A stretch of DNA of 64,000 nt from Bacteroidaceae bacterium (GTDB lineage Bacteria > Bacteroidota > Bacteroidia > Bacteroidales > Bacteroidaceae), in assembly GCA_017559845.1 (NCBI GenBank), contig JAFYQQ010000047.1:21223-85222 (forward strand). The letters are read 5' to 3'. Made by a program: the position numbers and the translations under genes. Positions 1 to 7,247 of this stretch are shown here, one piece after another (position 1 is the first letter of the stretch; every line of letters begins with the position of its first letter). The notes under the pieces were generated by a model. The model ran no database searches and had not been told where the DNA came from. It worked only from the letters and a program-made list of their open reading frames with translations.

Positions 1-1019
1 TGGGTTACAGTATATGTTTCTCCATTTATCTTGATTTGCTTCTCTATAACCACATCTGCTACACTTTCTCCCCCAATTACGGAACAAGTCGCTTCCGCAT
101 CCGATGTAATGGTGTATTCCACATCGGCGAACATCCCCCTCCGTCCGTCTTCGGACAATGAAGCAGCCTCGGGCACCTGTTCCCTCAACACATATCCTCT
201 CCAGAAGCACAAGGCCAGTACAATCGTGGCCACCAGTCCAATGGTGATTTTCCGGCTGTGCCGCTCACGCTTTAACAAGCCGAGGATTTCTTCCGTATCC
301 CGGTAACGCTTTTTGCTGTCCTCTTGCAGACACCGCTCCATTATGGTACGGTACACCTTCGGCAACTTTACACCGGCCGAATGCTGCAGATATTTCAGGA
401 TTGTGCCCACACCATAAATATCTGTACTGACAGCCAGTTGCGCGGTGGAACTTATCTGCTGCTCCGGCGAACTGAATTCGTTTGTATGTCCAGCCGTATA
501 ATCATACTTGTCGGTGTAACAGAATCCCAGGTCAATGATTTTCACGTCATTGTTCACCTGAGAGAGCATGATGTTCTGCGGTTTTATGTCACAATGCAGA
601 ATGTGGTTGGCATGCAGACAGTTCAATCCTTCAAGCAACTGAATCAGTAATTTATCCAGATTGTACCTGTCTTTGAAATATTCCGGATCCTGTTCCACCT
701 TCCGGTCCAAGGTGCATCCGTTCACATATTCCATTAATATATAAGGTCCGTCTGCATCCATTACCAGCTTTTCATACCTGACCACGTTGGGATGAGAGAC
801 GGAAACGCCCGTCTCATACTCTTTGACAAAGATATTCCTGTATATGGGAGCAGAAGCATATTGGGACTTCAGCTTCTTCATGAAGAACTGCTTTCCGTCC
901 ACGCGGACAACAAATGCCGACGATGTGGCACCTTCTGTTTCAAGAGGAGTGATCTTTTCAAATGACGCCTTTCCGGTTACGGCAGACTTGGGCAGAATGA
1001 AATCCGATGTTTCTATCAT
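1..1019 (-). CDS. Transmembrane Ser/Thr protein kinase with apparent BspA/LRR ectodomain (partial, runs off left edge)
   Basis: The reverse strand is open from an ATG at 1019 to the window edge (339 codons seen). Residues 1-250 form a Hanks-type kinase domain: Lys48/49 in FFMKKLK, the alphaC Glu in KEYE, the catalytic loop HCDIKPQN (Asp144, Asn149), DLG at 163-165 in place of DFG, SSPEQ in place of APE, and DIYGVG at 200. A basic stretch is followed by one membrane helix (about 257-275). The C-terminal part (about 300-339) contains INGETYTVT, which resembles the cap that precedes LRR_5 repeats in BspA-like proteins, so an LRR ectodomain probably continues outside the window; that last step is inference. 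The start codon overlaps the stop of the upstream gene (ATGA), so the two are likely translationally coupled. The HRD Arg is Cys, suggesting no classical activation-loop phosphorylation control. Confidence 0.88.
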   Translation of the reverse strand, partial: MIETSDFILPKSAVTGKASFEKITPLETEGATSSAFVVRVDGKQFFMKKLKSQYASAPIYRNIFVKEYETGVSVSHPNVVRYEKLVMDADGPYILMEYVNGCTLDRKVEQDPEYFKDRYNLDKLLIQLLEGLNCLHANHILHCDIKPQNIMLSQVNNDVKIIDLGFCYTDKYDYTAGHTNEFSSPEQQISSTAQLAVSTDIYGVGTILKYLQHSAGVKLPKVYRTIMERCLQEDSKKRYRDTEEILGLLKRERHSRKITIGLVATIVLALCFWRGYVLREQVPEAASLSEDGRRGMFADVEYTITSDAEATCSVIGGESVADVVIEKQIKINGETYTVT

Positions 1020-1588
1020 AATTTATCAAATGTTATGCCATTCTCTCTTCCGCAGACATAATCCGTTGTGGGCATTCCCTCTCTGATCAGTCGGCTTAAA
1101 AACAGAGGTTCTCCATGTACGAACATGGAACATTGGAATATGTCTCCGGCCTCAAGTTTGCTGTTTATCGATTCAATGACCTTGAACATGTCACGTCCCT
1201 TGTACTGGATAGTCACACAGCGGTCGGGTTTCCAGGTCAGCCTCACCATCTCGTCTACTGACAGATGGGATGTGTACAAATGTTTGTTGTTGATGAAATA
1301 GCTCTGACTTCCGGTGGTTCCGGTTATCTGCTCCAGGAAGGAGGCATAGTCCTTGAAGCCCGCGGTTCTGGCCAGGGTATCAAGCGTAAGTATGCGTGGC
1401 GAAGATTCTTTCTGGTCAATCTGGTATCCCCAAAGGCGTTTCAGTGTTGTACTGCTGAGATGTTCATTTGTGAGGTTGTATACATAAATGGACAAAAGGT
1501 CAAAGTCACGTGGAGTGTTCATTTTCTTTCCCACTGTTTTCTCAACCGCTTCTTTAAGGCAATCCAGATATTTGGCTTCTATTTTCAT
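1016..1588 (-). CDS. Conserved hypothetical protein with N-terminal RLWGY module, coupled to kinase
   Basis: A 190-residue protein with no signal peptide or membrane helix. Residues 20-90 carry a pattern recurring in Bacteroidales proteins: TPRDFDLLSIYVYNLT, then STTLKRLWGY at about 43-54, then LTLDTLARTAGFKDYASF. From memory this N-terminal module is compact, helical and widespread in the order, with varied C-terminal partners; it may be a small DNA- or protein-binding unit, but no function is established to my knowledge. The C-terminal 100 residues (IQYKGRDMFKVIES and after) look like a beta-rich ligand- or nucleic-acid-binding domain; I do not recognise it. A TAACTTTG box lies about 25 nt upstream and the stop codon overlaps the kinase start, so this gene leads a two-gene operon and may be the kinase's cytoplasmic partner or substrate. 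Confidence 0.85.
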   Translation of the reverse strand: MKIEAKYLDCLKEAVEKTVGKKMNTPRDFDLLSIYVYNLTNEHLSSTTLKRLWGYQIDQKESSPRILTLDTLARTAGFKDYASFLEQITGTTGSQSYFINNKHLYTSHLSVDEMVRLTWKPDRCVTIQYKGRDMFKVIESINSKLEAGDIFQCSMFVHGEPLFLSRLIREGMPTTDYVCGRENGITFDKL

Positions 1589-1612
1589 TTCTCCTATGCT
1601 TGTTTACGGCTA

Positions 1613-1620
1613 CAAAGTTA
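1613..1620 (-). promoter_or_regulatory. -7 box (TAACTTTG) for the RLWGY-kinase operon
   Basis: On the reverse strand TAACTTTG matches the Bacteroidetes -7 consensus TAnnTTTG and ends 24 nt before the ATG at 1588, giving a leader of roughly 19 nt. Confidence 0.6.
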
Positions 1621-1779
1621 ATATTTTTTCCGAATTTTTCCACCCTGGACGAGGCCATTACGTCCATTAGGATTAAAAAGGTTTAAGGGTGTAGGCAAAA
1701 AAGTTGTAAAAACACAGTAAAACATCCCACATTCTTTGAAAAAGAAGATTTTCTGCCAGTACTTAAAACGAAAAAGGCA

Positions 1780-1787
1780 TATCTTTG
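1780..1787 (+). promoter_or_regulatory. -7 box (TATCTTTG) abutting the start codon of the BspA-like gene
   Basis: TATCTTTG matches the TAnnTTTG consensus and is separated from the ATG at 1792 by only four bases. As transcription starts a few bases after this box in this phylum, the mRNA may be leaderless. Confidence 0.55.
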
Positions 1788-1791
1788 CATC

Positions 1792-3627
1792 ATGAACACA
1801 CGAAATTTGGGAAACACTATACGTTTTAGAAACTGGCTTTTATTATGCCACCTGCTTTTCTGCACCCTTACGCTCTGCGCCCAATCTGGAAAATGCGGAA
1901 AAGGTCTGCAGTGGAATCTTGCCGACAGCACACTGACCGTAAGCGGACATGGCGCCATGGACAATATGGATCCTGTTGGAGAAGTCTTCACCCCATGGTA
2001 CAGCCAAAGAATGGGCATCAAGAGGATTGTCATCTCCGAGGGCGTTACACGAATCGGCAACTTCGCGTTCCTCGGTTGCGCATCCTTGGAATCGGTTTCG
2101 TTTCCGGCCAGCCTTTCAAGCATTGGCAGCGATGCGTTTTCGGGATGTGCCATGCTGCAGGAATTGAACTGCGGTGGTAGGATAGACAATATCGGCGATT
2201 ACGCCTTCAACGAATGCCATGCCCTCAAGCGCGTATGCCTGCAACAGACATCGTTGCGCGAAATCCAGACCGGCGTCTTTTCCGGCTGTTCTGCCCTGAC
2301 AACGGTGCGCCTTCCCGAAACGCTCTCATTCATCAGCAAGAATGCATTTAACAACTGCACCTCACTGACCGAGATTACGCTTCCCAAAAACTTGGAAAGA
2401 ATCGGAGACGACGCGTTCAGAGCCTGCGTTTCGCTGAAAAGAATTTCCTTGCCAGAAGGACTGCACACCCTTGGCTCCAGAGTCTTTGATGTGTGTGCCA
2501 ATCTGGAAAGCGTTTCACTTCCCTCCACACTCAGATACATAGGCTATTGGGCTTTCGGCGCATGCAAAAGGCTCAAGGGCGACATCGTCCTTCCAGAGGG
2601 GCTGACCGAAATGATGGCTGGTGCATTCAGAGAGTGCGAGTCCATCACCTCCGTCACGTTCCCATCCACGTTGACACACATCAGCGGCGATGTCTTCCAG
2701 CTATGCCGCAATCTGAAGACGGTCAGGTTTCCGTCCGCTCTGATAAGTATTGGCGATAATGCCTTTCGGGATTGCTACCATCTCTCTGAGGCCATTCTGC
2801 CCGAAAGCCTTGAGCATATCGCCCCCAATGCATTCAGGGGATGCACCACAATGAAGCGTCTGCATTTGCCCGATGGCATCAAACAAATAGGAGAATGGGC
2901 TTTTTGCGGTTGCACAATGCTGAAGAACATCAAGATTCCCACAGGTATCACACAGATAGAAGACGGAGTGTTCTCGTACTTGATTGCCGCGGAAAACATT
3001 ACTTTCCATGAGAACATACAGTCCATTGGCAAGCATGCCTTTCTCTGTTGTCCCTCGTTGTGCACGGTTACCATTCCAGATGGCGTAACCACCATTGGTT
3101 TCCAGGCTTTCAAGGAATGTGACAACCTGAGAGAGGTGCATCTTCCGAAAAAACTGGTTTCATTGGGCGAAGGGGCATTTGCTGCCTGCTTCAATTTGAA
3201 AGACATATCACTGCCCGCAACCCTATCAGAAATGGGCATGGGTATATTCTGGGACTGCAGACTTATGAAGGAGATAACCATTCCCGGTGAAGTGAAAAAG
3301 ATTGCAGACTGTACTTTTCTCAATTGTTCTTCTTTGGAGAGCCTGACTATCAAAGATGGTGTGGAAACGATTGGCTCCAAGCCTTTCATCAACACAAAGG
3401 TTTCAACCCTTACCATACCCAAAAGCGTTTGCGTTTTGGATTCTTTCGCCTTGTCAGAAATGCTTCATCTGGACACTCTCCGGGTTGCTTGGAAAAAACC
3501 GCTCACCCTCCAGCCCAATGTTTTTGAGAAGACTCCCATGAAACATCTTCGTGTACCCCGAGGCTGTGCCGCAGCCTACCGTCAGGCGGAAGTATGGAAA
3601 GAATTCAACGACATTTCTGAATACTGA
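1792..3627 (+). CDS. Secreted BspA-like leucine-rich repeat (LRR_5) protein
   Basis: A 611-residue protein: signal peptide (about 1-31, ending near LCAQ), a short beta-rich entry (LQWNLADSTLTVSGHGAM) common in BspA-like proteins, then about 20 LRR_5 repeats of 22-24 residues from about residue 70 to 585 with the core IG..AF..C..L..I.LP. It ends with the usual cap (VPRGCAAAYRQAEVWKEF) and has no separate C-terminal sorting domain. BspA-like proteins are surface or secreted adhesins binding host proteins or other bacteria; that role is inferred from the family. The repeats are well diverged from one another, unlike those of the second BspA-like gene at 7248. The gene is divergent from the kinase operon, and this adjacency is notable because the kinase seems to carry the same repeat type. 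The start is fixed by a -7 box just upstream and the absence of another usable ATG before the signal peptide. Confidence 0.9.
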   Translation: MNTRNLGNTIRFRNWLLLCHLLFCTLTLCAQSGKCGKGLQWNLADSTLTVSGHGAMDNMDPVGEVFTPWYSQRMGIKRIVISEGVTRIGNFAFLGCASLESVSFPASLSSIGSDAFSGCAMLQELNCGGRIDNIGDYAFNECHALKRVCLQQTSLREIQTGVFSGCSALTTVRLPETLSFISKNAFNNCTSLTEITLPKNLERIGDDAFRACVSLKRISLPEGLHTLGSRVFDVCANLESVSLPSTLRYIGYWAFGACKRLKGDIVLPEGLTEMMAGAFRECESITSVTFPSTLTHISGDVFQLCRNLKTVRFPSALISIGDNAFRDCYHLSEAILPESLEHIAPNAFRGCTTMKRLHLPDGIKQIGEWAFCGCTMLKNIKIPTGITQIEDGVFSYLIAAENITFHENIQSIGKHAFLCCPSLCTVTIPDGVTTIGFQAFKECDNLREVHLPKKLVSLGEGAFAACFNLKDISLPATLSEMGMGIFWDCRLMKEITIPGEVKKIADCTFLNCSSLESLTIKDGVETIGSKPFINTKVSTLTIPKSVCVLDSFALSEMLHLDTLRVAWKKPLTLQPNVFEKTPMKHLRVPRGCAAAYRQAEVWKEFNDISEY

Positions 3628-3747
3628 CACAGGAACCACCAAATGCAGTGTCCGTAAATGTGTATAAGCAACACTTTTTCCGTAGACACCTGTAGATTTG
3701 TTCTTTTATCCCTGTAAAAAAGTTTTTTGCCAACGATAAAAAGTTTA

Positions 3748-3831
3748 TCCCAAGGCTTGGGATGTATATACCAAGCTTTGGGATGTACGTTCCAAACCTT
3801 GGGATGTATGTCCCAAAGTTTGGGATAAAAC
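3748..3831. repeat. Array of four 21-bp palindromic units
   Basis: Four consecutive 21-bp units begin at 3748, 3769, 3790 and 3811. Each is a near-perfect palindrome of the type TyCCAAnnnTTGGGA followed by TGTAyr. The centres differ (GGC, GCT, ACC, AGT) while the symmetric arms are kept. The array is bracketed by an outer inverted repeat (AAAGTTTATCCC on the left, GGGATAAAACTTT on the right). With almost no loop, the units look more like tandem protein-binding sites on one face of the helix than like RNA hairpins. It lies downstream of the BspA-like gene in non-coding DNA; arrays of related design occur at 25043-25184 and 43099-43140. Confidence 0.8.
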
Positions 3832-3909
3832 TTTCACCACTGAGAAAAAACTTTTATAGCACTGTCCAAGAACAATTTAGGCACTGAGTTTCAGAAATGT
3901 AATCACTAT

Positions 3910-4106
3910 AGGGTGGTTCTAAAAATTATGTCGAGTTGATTTTCGTCCTTTTTTCGTGTGTGCTTTTGTAAGTTGAAGAAGGAGCATTGCGGGCGATGTG
4001 ACTGATGAGACTTGACAAAATGACACCGGTAAAAGGCGAAAAGCGACCGAAACGGAGAACACCAGAAAAGGTAAAAACTTATATCCATAATTTTTAGAAC
4101 CACCCT
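3910..4106. mobile_element. MITE-like element, copy 1 (197 bp, 21-bp terminal inverted repeats)
   Basis: The element starts AGGGTGGTTCTAAAAATTAT and ends with its exact inverse, about 21 bp perfect. A second copy lies at 11536-11730 with mostly identical interior, including a segment starting GTAAGTTGAAGAAGGAGCAT and another containing TGACTGATGAGACTTGACAA. Neither copy encodes a transposase, so this is a non-autonomous element. TATA occurs directly on both sides here (ctaTA|GGG and CCC|TATA), a possible target duplication, though the second copy does not show it. A small central hairpin is kept in both copies by changed base pairs (CATTGC/GCGATG here, CATAGC/GCTATG there). Confidence 0.8.
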
Positions 4107-4283
4107 ATATCTTATTCCAGTCCTTTGAGAAGGCTTTGTTTCACATCAGATAAAGCAAATAAAAGCAGGAGCAATTCACCATTTTATACCATTAGAATCT
4201 GATATATACATTATATATTATATATTAGGGGAGAGAACAGGAAGCCTCTAACCATTCATCCTGAGACAGAAACACTGGCTCAA

Positions 4284-4502
4284 TTACATCTCACCAACCA
4301 ACTCTTGATACAAAGCGACAGGACCAAGATGCCACATTTTGGTATTTTCCACCTTAAGTTTCTTATATAGCTTTGAACAATAGATTGTTTTTATAGCCTC
4401 AGTTATGTTCATGCCGTTGTATTCCACAAGCATACTGGCCAACCAACTGATTTTAGACGGCAATAACAGATGCAGATTGTCTTGGTTTATTTCCCCTATC
4501 AT
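4284..4502 (-). CDS. Small DUF3791-like protein, third gene of ART-fold cassette
   Basis: A 72-residue helical protein without signal or membrane segments. The core [19 protein letters not shown], followed by [15 protein letters not shown] and [12 protein letters not shown], resembles short proteins that accompany DUF3990 genes, and I place it near DUF3791 with moderate confidence. Its start overlaps the stop of the DUF3990 gene (4499-4502), so it is last in a three-gene operon. In such cassettes the small helical proteins could be antitoxins or adaptors for the ADP-ribosyltransferase-fold partner; this is inferred from size and context. The ending [15 protein letters not shown] is a good handle for a homology search. 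Confidence 0.7.
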   Translation of the reverse strand: MIGEINQDNLHLLLPSKISWLASMLVEYNGMNITEAIKTIYCSKLYKKLKVENTKMWHLGPVALYQELVGEM

Positions 4503-4981
4503 AATGTAACTTCTTTAGCCTCGATGAATTTTACAGTCTTTAAAGCCTTGTCTGTATGAAATAAATACTGATCAACCAGTTTGTATGCTTTCAATTCAGA
4601 GATTAGACTTTGCTTATCAATGATACCACCTTCATAGAGTGCAAATGCGGCATACACCTTGTCGTTGGCAACCGGACCATAAACAACATCAAAATCGTGA
4701 TTAAAATCTTTATTAGTGCGATTATTCATCACAAAGTCAACCCATTCTTCTGTTGGTGATTCAAAAAGCAAAGCGTTGATACTATTAATCAATTTCTCAT
4801 CAAATTCGTAAACATTGACATAACCAACTGGAGTGTTAGCATTCAACTTACGCTTAACCCAATCTTCGGCTTGGTTGTAAGACGTGGTTGTATAAAACCC
4901 AGAACCATAATCCAAGGTCCTGTTTGGAATGCGAATCTCAGGATTCTCAACAATGTCTATACTTCCGTGATAAAGAATCAT
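4499..4981 (-). CDS. DUF3990 family protein, putative ADP-ribosyltransferase-fold enzyme
   Basis: A 160-residue cytoplasmic protein opening with [16 protein letters not shown] and then [18 protein letters not shown] at about 25-43, the signature of DUF3990. The YHGS strand and the [18 protein letters not shown] segment resemble the first NAD-contacting elements of the ADP-ribosyltransferase fold (His and Tyr positions), and the family is, as I recall, grouped in that clan; catalysis by this protein is not shown. It sits between two small helical proteins (4284-4502 and 4989-5207) in a tight operon (4-nt overlap after, 7-nt gap before). That layout suggests a toxin-antitoxin-like or effector-immunity module, with the large protein as effector. 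Similar cassettes occur in Firmicutes and Bacteroidetes, consistent with horizontal movement. Confidence 0.82.
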   Translation of the reverse strand: MILYHGSIDIVENPEIRIPNRTLDYGSGFYTTTSYNQAEDWVKRKLNANTPVGYVNVYEFDEKLINSINALLFESPTEEWVDFVMNNRTNKDFNHDFDVVYGPVANDKVYAAFALYEGGIIDKQSLISELKAYKLVDQYLFHTDKALKTVKFIEAKEVTL

Positions 4982-4988
4982 ATACTCA

Positions 4989-5207
4989 TTATTTTCTGGT
5001 GTTTATAAATTCCTCAATATCTGCAACAAGCCATTGTCTGCCTTGAGTGTGTAGGACATCAAAATAATCTTTCAGATAATCTAATACACCATACTCTGAG
5101 AATATCGAGATAACTTCATCCTCGTTTATACCCTTCTCATTCATATATTGTTCGATACAGAATGAGATGAAATATGTTATATCTTTCAGATTCTTATCCA
5201 TAAGCAA
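4989..5207 (-). CDS. DUF3791 family small protein, first gene of the cassette
   Basis: A 72-residue protein with the DUF3791 pattern: [22 protein letters not shown], then [21 protein letters not shown] and VADIEEFI. All helical, cytoplasmic. It precedes the DUF3990 gene by 7 nt and is the first gene after a TATCTTTG box at 5243-5250. DUF3791 proteins typically sit next to DUF3990 genes; an antitoxin or targeting role is plausible but unproven. An alternative start at Met3 (5201) is possible, since the first two codons (ATG CTT ATG) give two choices. Confidence 0.82.
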   Translation of the reverse strand: MLMDKNLKDITYFISFCIEQYMNEKGINEDEVISIFSEYGVLDYLKDYFDVLHTQGRQWLVADIEEFINTRK

Positions 5208-5242
5208 TAAGGGTTTGCGTGAAAACCAATTGACTTTGAATG

Positions 5243-5250
5243 CAAAGATA
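5243..5250 (-). promoter_or_regulatory. -7 box (TATCTTTG) for the DUF3791/DUF3990 operon
   Basis: The reverse strand reads TATCTTTG, matching TAnnTTTG, about 36 nt before the first gene's ATG. The rest of the 280-bp gap between 5207 and 5490 shows no gene. Confidence 0.55.
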
Positions 5251-5456
5251 ACAACATTTTCTCAAAAACATAGCAGTTTCTCGCACATTTATCTACAATA
5301 TGCACATAGCGACAAAAAAACGTACAGCCTCATTTGGTTTTCTTTATCATTCATACTCAAAGCCTATTTCTATTGTCCTTCCCCCATTTTTATACAATTT
5401 ACTTGGAAATCCGAATAAGGTTTAAAAAGGTTCAATGAACTAAATGATATTTTTAA

Positions 5457-5464
5457 TAAATTTG
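5457..5464 (+). promoter_or_regulatory. -7 box (TAAATTTG) for the beta-propeller gene
   Basis: TAAATTTG fits TAnnTTTG and lies 25 nt before the ATG at 5490, implying a leader of about 20 nt for the 5490-9239 gene cluster. Confidence 0.5.
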
Positions 5465-5489
5465 TCATGATTTTTAACACAAATTACTG

Positions 5490-6467
5490 ATGAGGATTAT
5501 TTTTGCAACAATTGCAGCCATAGTTGCGCTCACCAAAACGTCTTATGCCCAGAGTGTAGACTATTCGGTCGTGTTAGTTCCGGAGGAAAGCGGAACAGAA
5601 ATCACGTGCGTAACCGACCAGGGAGACTATGTTTGTCTTCCGTTAGTAAAAAGGAGTAGAAACGGAATCAACTGGTTTTCCAACAGAATTCTGGACATTT
5701 CCAAAAATGGAAAGGAAATAGCCTACCTCTCCGCACGGGACAACACCACGAACATATATATCAAGGAACTGGGTAAGCAGGGAGGATCCGTGCAGCGCAC
5801 CAACCGTGCAGCCGTCATGGATTTCAGCTATTCTCCAGACGGGGGAAAAATCACTTTCTGTGAAAGAAGAGGAAATACCAATCAGGTATTCCTCACTGAC
5901 GCCCGCAACGGCTATACCTGCAGACAGATCACAAACGCAGCTTTGGACTACTCGCCGATATACTCATCTGACATGTCGCAAATCTTTTTCACCCGCCAAG
6001 AAAGGAGAGGAACGTGCATCTGGAGCTATAGTGTAGAAGAAAAATTCCTCACGGCGCATACTCCTGGCATGAATCCCTATCCGATTACTGGGGAGGATGC
6101 GTACATCTGCGTCAGAACAAATGCCCAGTCACAACCAGAAATCTGGAAGGTAAACTATAAAACGGGGGTCGAGGAGTGCATCGTTTCTGATCCAACCAGA
6201 GGCTTTACATCGCCCGTGGTTTCCCCCGACGGCCTGTGGATGGCCTTCGTGGGATCTTCAATGATAGAGCATGAAGGCAGCAGGTATTGGAACACGGACA
6301 TATATGCAGCACGTCTTGACGGAACCTCAATGACACAGCTGACCTATCACGCAGCCGATGATTTGAGCCCGGTATGGAGTAGGGACGGGAAATACATCTA
6401 TTTCATATCCCAAAGGGGCAATCCTGAAGGGACGGCCAATATTTGGAGAATGATTTTTAACCATTAA
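5490..6467 (+). CDS. Secreted TolB-like beta-propeller (PD40/WD40-like) protein
   Basis: A 325-residue protein with a short signal peptide (MRIIFATIAAIVALTKTSYAQ). The mature part consists of PD40 blades, seen as VMDFSYSPDGGKITFCERRG (about 110-130), YSPIYSSDMSQIFFTRQERRG (about 150-170), TSPVVSPDGLWMAFVG (about 245-260) and LSPVWSRDGKYIYFISQRG (about 290-308). Such domains form six-bladed propellers that bind proteins or peptides in the periplasm or at the surface; no catalytic residues are evident. It is first in a same-strand run with an outer-membrane barrel (32 nt on), a BspA-like protein and a small peptide gene, suggesting a shared role at the cell envelope. Confidence 0.85.
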   Translation: MRIIFATIAAIVALTKTSYAQSVDYSVVLVPEESGTEITCVTDQGDYVCLPLVKRSRNGINWFSNRILDISKNGKEIAYLSARDNTTNIYIKELGKQGGSVQRTNRAAVMDFSYSPDGGKITFCERRGNTNQVFLTDARNGYTCRQITNAALDYSPIYSSDMSQIFFTRQERRGTCIWSYSVEEKFLTAHTPGMNPYPITGEDAYICVRTNAQSQPEIWKVNYKTGVEECIVSDPTRGFTSPVVSPDGLWMAFVGSSMIEHEGSRYWNTDIYAARLDGTSMTQLTYHAADDLSPVWSRDGKYIYFISQRGNPEGTANIWRMIFNH

Positions 6468-6499
6468 ACATTATATTTCAACCATTAAATTTTAGTTTT

Positions 6500-7228
6500 A
6501 TGAAAACAATCAAATTATTACTAGGTATCGTTCTGCTCGCATTGGGCAGCACAGCAAAAGCACAGTTCGCCAATTCAACGACAGCTGCGGGCACAAGACA
6601 GAAATCCCTTGCCACCATGGTCACCAACGACTGCAGCAACTACAACCGCTTCAATTTCTCCTATTCCACTCTTAAATTATCCTATTACGGCATTGAGGAC
6701 ACCTACCCCGGTTTCCGTTTCGGATGGACAGGAGGCTATTCCGTGGTGGAGACAGCACCTTTTTTTGTAGAGACTGGTATTGACTTTTCCTTCAACACAA
6801 AGGTTCATGAAGAAACCAAGTCTTACAAGTCAAAGTCTTCTACAGCTTCTCTGATCGTTCCCCTGCAGCTGGCCTACAAACTGAGTTTCCAGAACGGCGC
6901 ATACATTTCACCCTATACGGGATTTCATTTCAAGGTCAACGTGTTGGGAAAGGACACCGATACGTATAATGGCGAAACCGAGTCAGACAACTGGTTTGAC
7001 AATGACGAGACGGAAGAGAACGATTGGGACGACTACTGGTATGACGAGGAAGAAACGAGCGAAGTTTACAGAAGATTCCAAATGGGATGGCGTATTGGAG
7101 GAAACATTGGATATAAGGCATTCAACTTCAATGTGGGATATATGCTCGACTTCATTCCGCTGTGCAAGGACGGAAGTGATAAGACCAAAACAAGTTCCGT
7201 ACATGTCGGCATAGGTATCAATTTCTAA
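6500..7228 (+). CDS. Outer-membrane beta-barrel protein (PorT/OMP_b-brl type) with acidic loop
   Basis: A 242-residue protein with a signal peptide (MKTIKLLLGIVLLALGSTAKAQ). The mature part alternates amphipathic strands (SYSTLKLSYYGI, GFRFGWTGGYSVV, FFVETGIDFSFNT, SLIVPLQLAYKLSF, YISPYTGFHFKVNV, GWRIGGNIGYKAFNFNVGYMLDF) and ends in VGIGINF, a terminal aromatic typical of barrels. It fits an 8- to 10-stranded outer-membrane barrel. Between about residues 150 and 185 is an extremely acidic Trp/Asp/Glu-rich stretch, probably an extracellular loop. It lies 32 nt after the beta-propeller gene and 19 nt before the BspA-like gene, so all three are probably co-transcribed. Function unknown; a porin-like or assembly role is possible. 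Confidence 0.82.
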   Translation: MKTIKLLLGIVLLALGSTAKAQFANSTTAAGTRQKSLATMVTNDCSNYNRFNFSYSTLKLSYYGIEDTYPGFRFGWTGGYSVVETAPFFVETGIDFSFNTKVHEETKSYKSKSSTASLIVPLQLAYKLSFQNGAYISPYTGFHFKVNVLGKDTDTYNGETESDNWFDNDETEENDWDDYWYDEEETSEVYRRFQMGWRIGGNIGYKAFNFNVGYMLDFIPLCKDGSDKTKTSSVHVGIGINF

Positions 7229-7247
7229 ATTTAATACGTATCGTCAA

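Noticed and set aside
3748..3831. CRISPR array
   Set aside because: Units are directly adjacent with no spacers and no cas genes are near; palindromic sites fit better.
3906..4103. 65-codon reverse frame inside MITE copy 1
   Set aside because: It is not open in the second copy and spans the inverted repeats; a chance frame.
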